DNA of 64,000 bases from positions 2,634,501 through 2,698,500 of the forward strand of contig NC_007645.1 of NCBI RefSeq assembly GCF_000012985.1, in the 5' to 3' direction. Source of the DNA: Hahella chejuensis KCTC 2396 (GTDB lineage Bacteria; Pseudomonadota; Gammaproteobacteria; Pseudomonadales; Oleiphilaceae). Positions 6,970 to 17,421 of this stretch are shown here, piece by piece; the first letter of the stretch is position 1; the number at the start of each line of letters is the position of its first letter. The notes under the pieces were generated by a model, which saw only the letters and a list, made by a program, of their open reading frames with translations, made no database searches and was not told where the DNA came from. Position numbers and translations under genes: made by a program.

Positions 6970-9900
6970 ATGAGCTTTGGATTCGAGGAAGCGAAGGAAA
7001 TAATAAAAAAAATAAATAGGGATGTTAGGGCTGGTAAGGCTGATCCATTATCTATTGAAGAAATAATGGATATAGTTGGGAAAACTTCAGGGGAGATTGT
7101 CGATAAGGTCGGTGCTGAGGGTAAGCCCTATTTACTTTATAGTGGCACTATGCCAAATGGTGAGGCCGCATATAATGTAATGTATGCTATGAGGAATGAA
7201 GGTGAGGCACTGGTCCTTTCGCAAAGCCATATTGGGAAGCTCGCGAATAATGGCGTAGTAAATAATGCTATTGAGTATGCTATTAAGAAGGAGTTGTTTA
7301 ATGATCCATTAGTTAAGGATCTGAGTGAAAGTCAAAATAAGGCTTTTAAGGAAAAGATGAATGTTCTCCTCTATGGAACAGATCTTTCCGGTGCCAGAAG
7401 GATAAATAATAGCCTGTTTGATGTAGCTTGTGCAAAATTCGTTAGTGAGGCAGACGGGGACTTTACTCTAGTTTTCCCTGAGCTGCCAAAAGAAACGAGC
7501 GTATTTTCCGTTGCAGAGCTTCCTGCGCTACTTGAAAGTGGTAAGGGCAGAAATTTTAAAGTTGATGGCGTATCTATAAAAGAGCTCATTGACTTAGATG
7601 CCTCTCAGGGTCTAGATGCAGTTAAAAGAGCTGTGACTTCTAATTCGATAGCTATATATGGGGCATCAGGATTATTTACCGGGATCACAAAGGGGGATAC
7701 TCACACTGAGCCGAACTATGATAAAAAGTATATTGAAAACTGGAAGGAGATAACTAATAAAATAAAAGATTCTGAGAGTCGTCTTCTAATAAAAAATATC
7801 GACGGTGTCGATGTTATTGTTCCGGATGGGAATATATTAATCTGGAATGAAGAGCAACTGCAGCATTATCGAGAGTTTTTAGAAAAAGCGTCGCCTGATG
7901 TTAAGGACGTTATATCTGGAAACTGGACAACACTTAAGGAGACTGGACTCAAGTTTGGAGGGAAAATACTTAAGTGTGTAGGGTTCGTTGGTGGTTTAGC
8001 AGCAAGTGGATTGGTGGCGGCGGAAGTTGGTGTTGCGATTGAGGCAGGGGACCATGAGAAAGCTCGCCAGATAATGGAAGAGTTTGCGATTGAGACTGCT
8101 GGATCGGAGGTAGGGTTTAAGATCGGAGCCATAGTTGGTGGGTTAGTGGTTGGCATCGCGGAACTATCTGGCCCATATGCAATTGCAGTCATAGGCCTGA
8201 GCGCTTTAGTCGGTGGATATTTTGGAGGTGAATATGCCGTCGAATTTCATACATGGCTAAATGAGTTGAGTGATGAATATAAAAGTGAAATTGTAAAGAG
8301 ATATTCTGAGTTATTATTTGGCCCGGACTATTCAAAGGCCCCAGAGACAGCTTTGCAAGCATTGACCTTTGAATCTATTGGGAACAGTGTTCAGCTACTA
8401 AATGCGGACGCTAATGAAGTGATAGCCAAAGCTATGAGTAGTGAAGCTTGGCGATATGCATTAGTAAAACTAAACCCTTTTATCGTTGAAGGTGCAGACT
8501 ATAAAAAACATAATGTTGATGGAATTTTAGATTTATATGACCCTAAAACAGGCTTAGGAAGTATTTCAGACGAATGGCTTAAGGTTAGAGCCAGATTTTT
8601 GACGATGAATACCCTTTATATAGAGTCCGGTGATACAGATGGAGTTTTGGACTTTGCGTTATTCGGTGGCTTCACTCATGTTGGCGGTGATTGGCACTTT
8701 GTTGACGATATGGGGAAAGAGCGGTATGAGCTTACACTGGACGGCCTGGATGGGGGCTTAAGTCCCACACGTGAATTTTATTTCAGTGGTACTGGTAATG
8801 ATACGTACTCCGGTGGAGAGGGTGATGACTACCTGTTTGGCAATGCTGGCAATGATTCTCTGTCTGGAGGAGAGGGCATTGATTATTTGGAAGGCGGCGA
8901 TGGCTCCGACACCCTCGAAGGCGGAGAAGGTTTCGACACCTATGTCTCGGATAGTTCCGATACGCTGAAAGATTCTGACGGCAAAGGAACCGTCAAACTG
9001 GAAGACACTACGCTTGTGGGTGGAACTCGCAAAGAAGATGATCCGGAGAATATTTATAAGAGTAAAGACGGCCGCTTTACTTATGAATTGAATGGATCGG
9101 TGCTTACCATCAACGGCGGCCTGACCATCAACGATTTCTCCAACGGCGATCTCGGCATTCGTTTGGAAACCGAGGAAGAGCCGGAGGAGCCGCCCGAGCA
9201 TGATCCTGATAACTCTGTTGTGCGACGTGATCCGCTGGCGTTTGACTTGGATAACAGCGGCGCGGTCGAAACCTCCGCCCTCGCGGCTTCCACTACTTAT
9301 TTCGATATCGACAGCGATGGCATCGCTGAAAGGGTCGGCTGGATCAACGCGCGGGATGGCCTGCTGGTCAATGACTTGAACGAGAATGGCTCCATTGATG
9401 ATATCAACGAGCTGTTCGGCGGCGCGAATGTAGATGGATTTGAAGCTCTGCGAGTCGCTGGCGATGAGAATGAAGACGGCGTGATCGACGCTAAGGACGC
9501 CATCTATTCCAAACTGCAGGTATGGACTGACACTAACCAGGATGGTCTGAGTCAGGAAGGCGAGCTGCACTCTTTACAAGACCTGGGGATTGAAGCGATC
9601 AAGCTCGACCATGAAACGGTCGATAAAGACAGCAACGGCAACCGCATCATTGCAGAAGGTTCGATTATCCGTAACGGTGAAGAGGCGTACGCCGCCGCAT
9701 TCGACCTGCAATTGGACAACCGCATCACCAAAGACCCCGGTTCCCACACTCTGAACCAAAGTGTATTGCAGGATTTGTTGCAGCGAGGCATTCAACTGCC
9801 GCTCCTGCGAGGTTTCGGCAGCGTCAAAGATTTACAAACGGTTTATGCACAGAACGAAACTACCTTGGCTTTGGTGCAATCGTTGGCTAATTCCGACGCT

Positions 9901-12900
9901 AAAACCGTCTACGACAACTTTGAAAAAGTGCTCGCGGACTGGTCAGGACTGACCGCACTGCGGGAGCAGGCGGGTCTGGATACCAGCAAGCCTCTGTCTA
10001 CGCCGGAAAAATTGTGGATTCTGGAAAGCTTCTCTGGCCTATCCCAGTTCAAGGAAACCATAGAAAGCCAGTTCGCAGAAGGCAAGTCGCCCTATGTGAG
10101 CCGCATCAATACCAGTTACCTGAACGAGCGTTTCCATGCTTTGAGCATGCACTTCGCCAATCGCTTTTTGGCGCAGTCTGTGCTGGCGGACGCTTTTTCC
10201 GGCGCGTTGTATTCCATCAGCAGTAACAAAATGATGGTGACTGACGGGGAAAAACTGCAGGCGTCTCTGGCTGAGTACGCCAAAAATGTTAGCTCCAAAG
10301 ACGACGCTGCGTTGCTTGCGCAGGTGTACAGCGCATTCCGCACGCAGTTGAATATTGATGAAAATGCAGTCGCAGCCCAGTTGCAGGGCCATGAAAACGC
10401 CTCCGTGTTTCATGATTTGCTGACCGGCGCGCTGCAGGACGTCAGCATTTGGAATAACAACTATTCCGGCTCGGAAGGCCACTCCTACATTATTGGTTCC
10501 GCAGGCGCAGACCGTCTGAACGGCAATGGCGGCGATGATGTACTGGAAGGTCGTGAAGGCAGTGACACGCTGACTGGCGGCAAAGGCTCAGATCGCATCG
10601 TCGGCGGCGTCGGCGACGACAACCTGCAAGGCGGTGAAGGCGATGACCGCTATGAATTCAGCGCGGGGGACGGCAGAGACGTCATCAACAATTCCAATGC
10701 AGCGGGCGAGGACCGGATTTACCTCGACGCCAGCATTGCCCAGAGTGACGTGCGCCTGACGCGTAATGGTCGCGATTTGCTGGTGCATATTGGCGAAGAT
10801 GGTCAGGTTATTCGCGTCAGCAGCTACTTCAATGAAGATGGCGCTACGGGCTACGCGGTGGATTTGATTGAGTTTGCAGATGGAACCGTCTGGGATATCG
10901 CTACGGTTAAGCAGAAAGTACAGGTTCCCACTGACGGCGCTGATGAGCTTTGGGGTTACGACGCCGTTGACGATAACCTGAAAGGGTTGAGCGGTAATGA
11001 CTCGCTGTATGGCCAGGCTGGCGCGGATACATTGAGCGGCGATGCCGGTGCAGACAGTCTCAGTGGCGGTGATGGCGACGATAAGTTGTACGGCGGCGAG
11101 GGCCTCGACACTCTCAGCGGCGATAAAGGCGATGATGTGCTGGTCGGAGGCAAAGATAATGACCGCTTATACGGCGGCGCAGGTAAGGATATTTATCAAA
11201 TCGCTAAAGGCGACGGCCATGACACAATCTCGGAAGAATATTCTGAAACAGTGGTGGACCGTGTGGTCTTTGGCGCAGGCATCCTGGCGGAAAATACCGT
11301 ATTGCTGCGTCGTGGCTGGGACCTTCTGGTCAGCATTGATGAGGGCGCGCAAACCGTTCGAATCAATAACTACTTCAATAAAGACGCCTCTACAGGATAT
11401 GCCTTGGAATTCATCGAATTTGCAGATGGAACCCTTTGGGATATCGACACAGTTAAGTCGAAGGTGCTGATTCCTACCGAAGGCCAGGATGAAATCTGGG
11501 GCTATGACGCCACTGATGACAACCTGACCGGCCTGGCGGGCAATGACGTCATCCGGGGCCAGAAAGGCAATGACGTTATCGACGCTGGCGATGGCGCGGA
11601 CAAGCTCTATGGGGATGAAGGCGATGATGTGCTGACTGGCGGCAAAGGCGACGACAGCCTTGATGGCGGCGCAGGCAGCGATACCTTCCACTTCAATCTG
11701 GGTGATGGGGCCGACACTATCATCGACCGCAATCATAGTGGTTCCGACATTAACACGCTGCAATTCGGACCGGGCATCAGCAAAGATGATTTCTGGGTGC
11801 GCCGCAGCGGCGATTCCCTGGTGCTGTTCCACAAGAATATGCAGGATCGAGTCACCGTCAGCCGATATTTCGAAAACGATGGTCTTGGCGAATACGCGTT
11901 GAGCCATATTCGTTTTGACGACGGCTCGGAACTGGACCTGGACGAGCTGAAAAAGCGCGCCATTCAGCCCACCGACGATAGCGATACCATCTATGGCTTC
12001 TCCACTAACGACGTGCTGAACGGCCTGAAAGGCAATGATGTGCTTTATGGCAAAGACGGCGACGACATCATTCTGGGTCAGGAAGGCGAAGATAGGCTGT
12101 ACGGCGAGAACGGCCAGGATGAACTACAGGGCGGACTGGGCGAAGACTCACTGTATGGCGGCGCCGATAATGACCGCCTGTTCGGGCAAGAAGGCAATGA
12201 CACCCTCTATGGCGGCGACGGTGATGATGACCTCATTGGCGGCGTCGGCGACGACCATCTGGAAGGCGGCGCCGGCGACGATAATTATTACTTCACCAAG
12301 GGCGATGGGAAGGACTCCATTTACGATAACAATGGAAAAATCACCATCTATGTCTCTGAGATCGAACTGGATGACGTGATCTTCCGACGTAATGGTCGCC
12401 ACCTGGATGTATTGTTCAAACAGACCGATACCGACAAGATCACCATTCGTGACTATTACCCAGATTTTGGCGGCATCGCTGGACGCAGCATCGGCTTCTT
12501 CCTGCCGGGTTCTGGTTTGTCGCATTTGTTTTCCGCGGAAGATATCAATGCGAAGTCCATGGAGGCCACAGAGAAGGCGGACGTGATCTACGGCGATCTG
12601 AACGATAACCGTATTGACGGCTTGCAGGGCAACGATTTGCTCAATGGCGATCGCGGTAATGACGAACTGCTTGGCGGCGCCGGCAATGACCAGCTTTTGG
12701 GCGGCCATGGCGACGATACGCTGAACGGCGGCGTGGGTGACGATACCCTGACTGGCGGCGAAGGCGCCGATACCTATCTGTTCTCCTTAGGAGACGGTAA
12801 AGATGTCATTAACAACAATGACAGCAGCGGCGTTGACGCTGTGGTCTTCGACGCCAGTGTGGCCTCTGCGGACGTCCGAGTTTCCCGCACCAGTAATAAC

Positions 12901-15900
12901 CTGCAGCTGGATTACGGCTCAGGCGATCAAGTGCTGGTGCATGACTTCTTCCGCAACGAAGGGACCACCGGCTACGCCATCGATGAAGTACGCTTTGCGG
13001 ATGGAACCGTCTGGGATAAAGAAACCCTGCTGGATATGGCGTTGATCGGCGGCGACGGCGATGAAACGCTGATCGGCTACAGCACGGACGACATCCTGAG
13101 CGGCGCCGGAGGCGCGGACACATTACTGGGTAATGATGGCGCTGATAGCCTGTCCGGTGGCGCTGGCGCGGACGACTTGCAAGGCGGGGCCGGCAATGAC
13201 GTGCTGGCCGGCGACGCTGGCGACGACAAGCTGGCGGGCGGCCTGGGCGACGACCTCTATCGCTTCTCCCGTGGCGATGGCAAAGACGTCATCACCGACG
13301 CCAACGGGACGGATCGCATTGAGTTCACCGATGTTGCCTCGACTGCCGTACGCGTGCGTCGTGAAGGCGGCAACTTGGTGATTAGCGTTCCCGGTAGCGA
13401 TGATCAAGTCACGATCACTGGCCAGTATCTTGGCGAGCAATTGACGCCAGCGGCTTCCAGTGTGGAAAGCGTGACGTTCAGCGATGGCGTGACCTGGGAT
13501 TTCACTGCATTGATGGCGCAGGCGGTTGTCGGCAGTGCGGATGCGGACGTGATTCAGGGCTTCAGTAACGGCGAAATCATCAATACGCTGGACGGAAACG
13601 ACAAGGTTCGCGCCGGCGAGGGTGATGATGAGGTCGATGGCGGCGCTGGCGATGACGAACTATACGGAGAAGGCGGCGCAGATCTGCTTAAAGGCGGCCT
13701 GGGCGCGGACCGACTCGACGGCGGCGCGGGCGAAGATCGCTTATTTGGCGGCGATGGAAACGACACCTTGTTTGGCGGTTCTGGAAGCGATGAGCTGTCG
13801 GGCGAAGTGGGCGCGGATACGCTGCATGGCGGCGACGGCCAGGATCAATTGTCCGGCGGTCTCGGTAACGATGAGCTGTTTGGCGATAGCGATGCTGATG
13901 TTCTGTCCGGCGGCGAAGGTAATGACATGTTGCACGGCGGCTCCGGCGATGACGTACTGAACGGCGACGCCGGCGATGACAAGCTGTATGGCGATGGCGG
14001 TCAGGACGAACTTTACGGCGGCGCCGGTAAGGATGAACTGTACGGCTCCGGCCAACTGTTTGGCGGCGAAGGCGAAGACTTGCTGGAAGGCCAGGGAACG
14101 CTGGACGGCGGCGACGGTAATGACGAACTGCGAGGCCAGGGTTCCGACACCCTGTTGGGCGGCGCTGGCGACGATGTGCTGATCGCCAACACTAATACCT
14201 GGACGGACACGACGAACACCCTGGCGGGTGGAGCCGGCAATGACACCCTGTACGGCTCATTTGGCGACGACACCTATCTGTTCAACCTGGGCGACGGCCG
14301 TGACACCCTGATTGAGCGCAGAGAAGGCGAGGCGTTCAACAACGTTGAGCCGTCTTCCGATATTCTGAAGTTCGGTGAAGGCGTTGAGGCGTCCGACCTG
14401 TCATTCACGCGTCGCAGTAACGATCTGATTATCGAGCATAGCAATGGCGCGGATGGGGTCACCATCAAGAACTGGTATCTGGGTTCCACTGATCATTTCA
14501 AGGTTAATCAGTTCCAGTTCGCAGATGGCGTCGTTCTCACTGACGCGGACGTTGAAGCGCGAACGGTGACGCTGGGAACCGATGCGGGCGAAACCCTGAC
14601 CGGATATCGCGACCTGAACGATGAAATCCATGCGGGCGGCGGCGATGATAAAGTCTGGGGCCGGCAAGGAAACGACGCCATCTACGGCGACGCCGGGGTG
14701 GATTACCTCGATGGCGACGAAGGCGACGACCGTTTGTTTGGCGGCGAAGGCGACGACAACCTGGTGGGTCGCATTGGCGACGACTATCTGGAAGGCGGCC
14801 TCGGCGACGACAGCCTGCAAGGTAACGAAGGCGCTGATGAGCTATATGGCCAGGACGGCGAAGACAGCCTTTTCGGCGGCGCCGGCGATGACTTGCTGGA
14901 TGGCGGCGCTGACAAGGATTACTTCGAAGCTGGAGCCGGTAATGACAAGGTGTTCGGCGGCGCCGGAAACGATCAGTTGAGCGGCGACGCCGGCGACGAT
15001 GAACTGACCGGAGGTGAGGGCGACGATAAATACGTCTATGGCCCGGGCGACGGTCATGACGTGATCTTTAATGGCGACGGCGGTTTCGACGGCGTGCTCT
15101 TTGTGGGCGGACTGAACGAAAGCCGACTGACGTTCAGTCGCGACGGCGATGATTTATTGATCGCCATTGATGACGGCGTCAATGACAGCGTGAGGGTCAA
15201 AGACCACTTCAAGGGCGGCGATTTCGCCATTGACTGGGTGCAGCCGGATGGCTCCTCCATGATTAATACCGCCAACATTAACAAGCTGGCGGCGGGTGGC
15301 GACCCTGACGACGGCGGTTCCAATGGCGAGTACGACAACGTCATGGAAGGCACGGAAGCCGGTGAACAGATTGCTGGCACCAACGGCAAGAACCTGATCC
15401 GAGGGCTGGGCGGCGGCGATACAATCTTCGCGTTCGGCGGCGATGACCGCATTGAAGGCGGCGATGGCGGCGACCACCTCTACGGCGGCAACGGTAGCGG
15501 CGTTGGATCTGGCAACGATGTGATTATCGGCGGAGACGGCAATGACGTGCTGGTAGGTGAAGACGGCGATGATCTGCTGTTTGGCGGCGCCGGGGACGAT
15601 CACTACTACTACAAGGCCGGACAAGGCGTTGACGTGATTGACGCCAGCGGCGGCGGTTCCGATTGGGTGTTCTTCCTGGATGGACTGAACCGTTCTCGTC
15701 TCAGCTACCACCAGGACGGCGACGACCTGGTGATCCTGGTCGACGGCGATCTGGCGCAACAAGTGCGAGTCAAAGATCACTTCCTGGGCGGCGAACACGC
15801 TATCGCCTATGTTCAGCCGACTGACGGCGGCAACGCCATCAGAGCCAGCAGCCTGGTCGGTATGCTGACGCCAATGCCTGACGGCTCTGGCGGCGATAAC

Positions 15901-17421
15901 GGCGACGGAACGGACAATGGAGGTGGAACCGATACCGGCGGTGATAATGGCGGTACTGACAACAATGGTGGAACTGACAACAACGGCGGAGACTCAGGAA
16001 ACGGCGACGGAGAGACACCGCAGCCGCAACTGGGCGAAGACGACGTGATCAATGGCTCCGACGCTGACGACACCCTGATTGGCGGCTCCGGCGACGACAC
16101 ATTGTCCGGCGGTGCGGGCGACGATCTCCTGTTGGGCGGCGTCGGCGACGATGTCTATGTCTACACCGGCGGTCAGGATGTGCTGCGCGACGCCGCCGGC
16201 GTGGATACGCTGCGCTTTGGCGGCGGCATCACGTTCGGACAGGTGTCTTCCGGTCTGACTAAGGCAGGCAATGATCTGGTACTGAAAGTCAGTGGCGGCG
16301 GTCAGGTCACGTTGACGGATTTCTTCCTGGGTGGCGACGCTTTGGTGGAAAACATCGAGTTCGAAACCGGCGGCCAGATTTCGGCGCAGCAGATCTTTGG
16401 CGTGTTCGGCCTGTCCATACCCGCCGCCAGCGTCTACGACCAAACAGTGGACGGCACGCAGAATGGCGACAGCGCCTTGACGGCGGGAGACGGTCGCGAT
16501 CTGGTTCGCGGTTTCAACGGTAACGACACTCTCAATGGCGGCAAAGGCGATGATTTGCTGATCGGCGGACGCGGCGACGATGTCTATGTGTTCAACGCTG
16601 GCGGCGGCAAGGACGTCATCGACAACACCGGCGGCGGCTTCGACACCCTGCGCTTTGAGGGAATCAGCTTTGGCCAGGTTTCCAGTGGGCTGCAGCGTAA
16701 CGGCGATCACTTGACGCTAAATGTGAGCGGCGGATCGGATTCCGTCACCTTGAAGAACTTCTTCAAGGGCGGCGACCATGCGATCGACCGTATTGAGTTC
16801 GCCAGCGGCGGCCAAATCACCGGTGACCAGATCTTTGGCGTGTTCGGGATGAGCAATCCTGATTCGGACGGCTCTCCGAATTATTCCGGACTACCTGACG
16901 AGCGCGGGTTTGGCACAGTGACGATCGCGGAAGCGGGCGCGGACGTGATATTCGGCTCCTCTGACGGCGACCTCATCGACGGCGGCGCGGGAGATGATCA
17001 TCTCACCGGCGGACGCGGCGATGACTACCTGATTGGCGGAGCTGGAAATGACACCTACCACTTCGCCGCCGGCGATGGTCGCGACACTATCAACGACTAC
17101 GCGGGAGCAGGTGAGGATCAACTGCAGTTCGCTGCGGGCGTGGACGAGCAGAACCTTTGGTTCTCACGCGATGGCGAGGATCTGGTGATGGACCTGCTGG
17201 GATCGCAGGACCAAGTGCGGGTTCAGAGCTGGTTTGCGGATAATTCGCAGCAACTGGAAATGGTGCGCACTGACGATGCAGTGATTGATGCAGGGCGGAT
17301 CGAGCAGTTGGTGTCGGCGATGGCCGCATTCGACGCGCCGGTCGGTGGTGAAATCACGCTGTCTGAAGAGCAGCAGAGTCAGGTGAACGCGGCGATCGCC
17401 GCGTCCTGGCAAAGCGCTTAA
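6970..17421 (+). CDS. Giant RTX calcium-binding protein with FrpC-like self-processing module
   Basis: A 3483-residue type I secretion substrate. Layout: residues 1-330, unrecognised mixed fold (LLYSGTMPNGEAAY near 55, SVFSVAELPALLESG near 180); about 334-425, two Gly/Ala/Val-rich hydrophobic stretches; 607-660, first RTX nonapeptides; 754-930, FrpC-type self-processing module beginning at Asp754-Pro755; 930-1170, helical region; 1175-3420, about a dozen blocks of GGxGxDxLx nonapeptides alternating with the calcium-binding-related domain ending FADGTVWD; a Gly/Asn/Asp linker near 2970-3020; C-terminus LVSAMAAF...IAASWQSA, as in RTX secretion signals. No N-terminal signal peptide. AAAGGAG lies 7 bp before the ATG. 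No ABC transporter, adaptor or acyltransferase gene is present in the window. Base composition changes near 8700-8890, from AT-rich to GC-rich. Secreted toxin or adhesin are both possible. Confidence 0.9.
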   Translation: MSFGFEEAKEIIKKINRDVRAGKADPLSIEEIMDIVGKTSGEIVDKVGAEGKPYLLYSGTMPNGEAAYNVMYAMRNEGEALVLSQSHIGKLANNGVVNNAIEYAIKKELFNDPLVKDLSESQNKAFKEKMNVLLYGTDLSGARRINNSLFDVACAKFVSEADGDFTLVFPELPKETSVFSVAELPALLESGKGRNFKVDGVSIKELIDLDASQGLDAVKRAVTSNSIAIYGASGLFTGITKGDTHTEPNYDKKYIENWKEITNKIKDSESRLLIKNIDGVDVIVPDGNILIWNEEQLQHYREFLEKASPDVKDVISGNWTTLKETGLKFGGKILKCVGFVGGLAASGLVAAEVGVAIEAGDHEKARQIMEEFAIETAGSEVGFKIGAIVGGLVVGIAELSGPYAIAVIGLSALVGGYFGGEYAVEFHTWLNELSDEYKSEIVKRYSELLFGPDYSKAPETALQALTFESIGNSVQLLNADANEVIAKAMSSEAWRYALVKLNPFIVEGADYKKHNVDGILDLYDPKTGLGSISDEWLKVRARFLTMNTLYIESGDTDGVLDFALFGGFTHVGGDWHFVDDMGKERYELTLDGLDGGLSPTREFYFSGTGNDTYSGGEGDDYLFGNAGNDSLSGGEGIDYLEGGDGSDTLEGGEGFDTYVSDSSDTLKDSDGKGTVKLEDTTLVGGTRKEDDPENIYKSKDGRFTYELNGSVLTINGGLTINDFSNGDLGIRLETEEEPEEPPEHDPDNSVVRRDPLAFDLDNSGAVETSALAASTTYFDIDSDGIAERVGWINARDGLLVNDLNENGSIDDINELFGGANVDGFEALRVAGDENEDGVIDAKDAIYSKLQVWTDTNQDGLSQEGELHSLQDLGIEAIKLDHETVDKDSNGNRIIAEGSIIRNGEEAYAAAFDLQLDNRITKDPGSHTLNQSVLQDLLQRGIQLPLLRGFGSVKDLQTVYAQNETTLALVQSLANSDAKTVYDNFEKVLADWSGLTALREQAGLDTSKPLSTPEKLWILESFSGLSQFKETIESQFAEGKSPYVSRINTSYLNERFHALSMHFANRFLAQSVLADAFSGALYSISSNKMMVTDGEKLQASLAEYAKNVSSKDDAALLAQVYSAFRTQLNIDENAVAAQLQGHENASVFHDLLTGALQDVSIWNNNYSGSEGHSYIIGSAGADRLNGNGGDDVLEGREGSDTLTGGKGSDRIVGGVGDDNLQGGEGDDRYEFSAGDGRDVINNSNAAGEDRIYLDASIAQSDVRLTRNGRDLLVHIGEDGQVIRVSSYFNEDGATGYAVDLIEFADGTVWDIATVKQKVQVPTDGADELWGYDAVDDNLKGLSGNDSLYGQAGADTLSGDAGADSLSGGDGDDKLYGGEGLDTLSGDKGDDVLVGGKDNDRLYGGAGKDIYQIAKGDGHDTISEEYSETVVDRVVFGAGILAENTVLLRRGWDLLVSIDEGAQTVRINNYFNKDASTGYALEFIEFADGTLWDIDTVKSKVLIPTEGQDEIWGYDATDDNLTGLAGNDVIRGQKGNDVIDAGDGADKLYGDEGDDVLTGGKGDDSLDGGAGSDTFHFNLGDGADTIIDRNHSGSDINTLQFGPGISKDDFWVRRSGDSLVLFHKNMQDRVTVSRYFENDGLGEYALSHIRFDDGSELDLDELKKRAIQPTDDSDTIYGFSTNDVLNGLKGNDVLYGKDGDDIILGQEGEDRLYGENGQDELQGGLGEDSLYGGADNDRLFGQEGNDTLYGGDGDDDLIGGVGDDHLEGGAGDDNYYFTKGDGKDSIYDNNGKITIYVSEIELDDVIFRRNGRHLDVLFKQTDTDKITIRDYYPDFGGIAGRSIGFFLPGSGLSHLFSAEDINAKSMEATEKADVIYGDLNDNRIDGLQGNDLLNGDRGNDELLGGAGNDQLLGGHGDDTLNGGVGDDTLTGGEGADTYLFSLGDGKDVINNNDSSGVDAVVFDASVASADVRVSRTSNNLQLDYGSGDQVLVHDFFRNEGTTGYAIDEVRFADGTVWDKETLLDMALIGGDGDETLIGYSTDDILSGAGGADTLLGNDGADSLSGGAGADDLQGGAGNDVLAGDAGDDKLAGGLGDDLYRFSRGDGKDVITDANGTDRIEFTDVASTAVRVRREGGNLVISVPGSDDQVTITGQYLGEQLTPAASSVESVTFSDGVTWDFTALMAQAVVGSADADVIQGFSNGEIINTLDGNDKVRAGEGDDEVDGGAGDDELYGEGGADLLKGGLGADRLDGGAGEDRLFGGDGNDTLFGGSGSDELSGEVGADTLHGGDGQDQLSGGLGNDELFGDSDADVLSGGEGNDMLHGGSGDDVLNGDAGDDKLYGDGGQDELYGGAGKDELYGSGQLFGGEGEDLLEGQGTLDGGDGNDELRGQGSDTLLGGAGDDVLIANTNTWTDTTNTLAGGAGNDTLYGSFGDDTYLFNLGDGRDTLIERREGEAFNNVEPSSDILKFGEGVEASDLSFTRRSNDLIIEHSNGADGVTIKNWYLGSTDHFKVNQFQFADGVVLTDADVEARTVTLGTDAGETLTGYRDLNDEIHAGGGDDKVWGRQGNDAIYGDAGVDYLDGDEGDDRLFGGEGDDNLVGRIGDDYLEGGLGDDSLQGNEGADELYGQDGEDSLFGGAGDDLLDGGADKDYFEAGAGNDKVFGGAGNDQLSGDAGDDELTGGEGDDKYVYGPGDGHDVIFNGDGGFDGVLFVGGLNESRLTFSRDGDDLLIAIDDGVNDSVRVKDHFKGGDFAIDWVQPDGSSMINTANINKLAAGGDPDDGGSNGEYDNVMEGTEAGEQIAGTNGKNLIRGLGGGDTIFAFGGDDRIEGGDGGDHLYGGNGSGVGSGNDVIIGGDGNDVLVGEDGDDLLFGGAGDDHYYYKAGQGVDVIDASGGGSDWVFFLDGLNRSRLSYHQDGDDLVILVDGDLAQQVRVKDHFLGGEHAIAYVQPTDGGNAIRASSLVGMLTPMPDGSGGDNGDGTDNGGGTDTGGDNGGTDNNGGTDNNGGDSGNGDGETPQPQLGEDDVINGSDADDTLIGGSGDDTLSGGAGDDLLLGGVGDDVYVYTGGQDVLRDAAGVDTLRFGGGITFGQVSSGLTKAGNDLVLKVSGGGQVTLTDFFLGGDALVENIEFETGGQISAQQIFGVFGLSIPAASVYDQTVDGTQNGDSALTAGDGRDLVRGFNGNDTLNGGKGDDLLIGGRGDDVYVFNAGGGKDVIDNTGGGFDTLRFEGISFGQVSSGLQRNGDHLTLNVSGGSDSVTLKNFFKGGDHAIDRIEFASGGQITGDQIFGVFGMSNPDSDGSPNYSGLPDERGFGTVTIAEAGADVIFGSSDGDLIDGGAGDDHLTGGRGDDYLIGGAGNDTYHFAAGDGRDTINDYAGAGEDQLQFAAGVDEQNLWFSRDGEDLVMDLLGSQDQVRVQSWFADNSQQLEMVRTDDAVIDAGRIEQLVSAMAAFDAPVGGEITLSEEQQSQVNAAIAASWQSA
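9229..9760 (+). other. Encoded FrpC-type self-processing module (Asp754-Pro755)
   Basis: RRDPLAFDLDNSG opens the module with the Asp-Pro pair that is cut autocatalytically in FrpC of Neisseria when calcium binds. Then come calcium-loop-like segments DIDSDGIAERVGW, DLNENGSIDDINELFG, DENEDGVIDAKDAIY and VWTDTNQDGLSQEGEL, in the same order as in FrpC. Start is placed at the Asp codon (9229-9231); the downstream limit is approximate. Cleavage would release residues 1-754. Confidence 0.75.
10480..17100 (+). repeat. RTX nonapeptide repeat region (DNA-level repetitive)
   Basis: Dozens of copies of a 27-bp coding unit for GGxGxDxLx, grouped into about twelve blocks. Most blocks are followed by a diverged ~55-residue domain of the haemolysin-type calcium-binding related family (for example around 10740-10915 and 11290-11465). 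Each block should fold as a parallel beta-roll with calcium between turns. The longest uninterrupted run is about 13600-14270. The high copy similarity makes recombination and assembly errors likely here. Confidence 0.9.

Noticed and set aside
8758-9570. Long minus-strand frames opposite the RTX gene (also 11167-11907, 15154-15798, 15994-16710 and others)
   Set aside because: They are antisense shadows of the GC-rich, Gly/Asp-repeat coding sequence: Ile/Ala/Val-rich, repetitive, without ribosome-binding sites or domain content.
10480-17100. Repeat array considered as CRISPR or satellite DNA
   Set aside because: The 27-bp units are in frame and encode GGxGxDxLx. They vary at third codon positions and have no spacer structure, so this is protein-repeat coding DNA.
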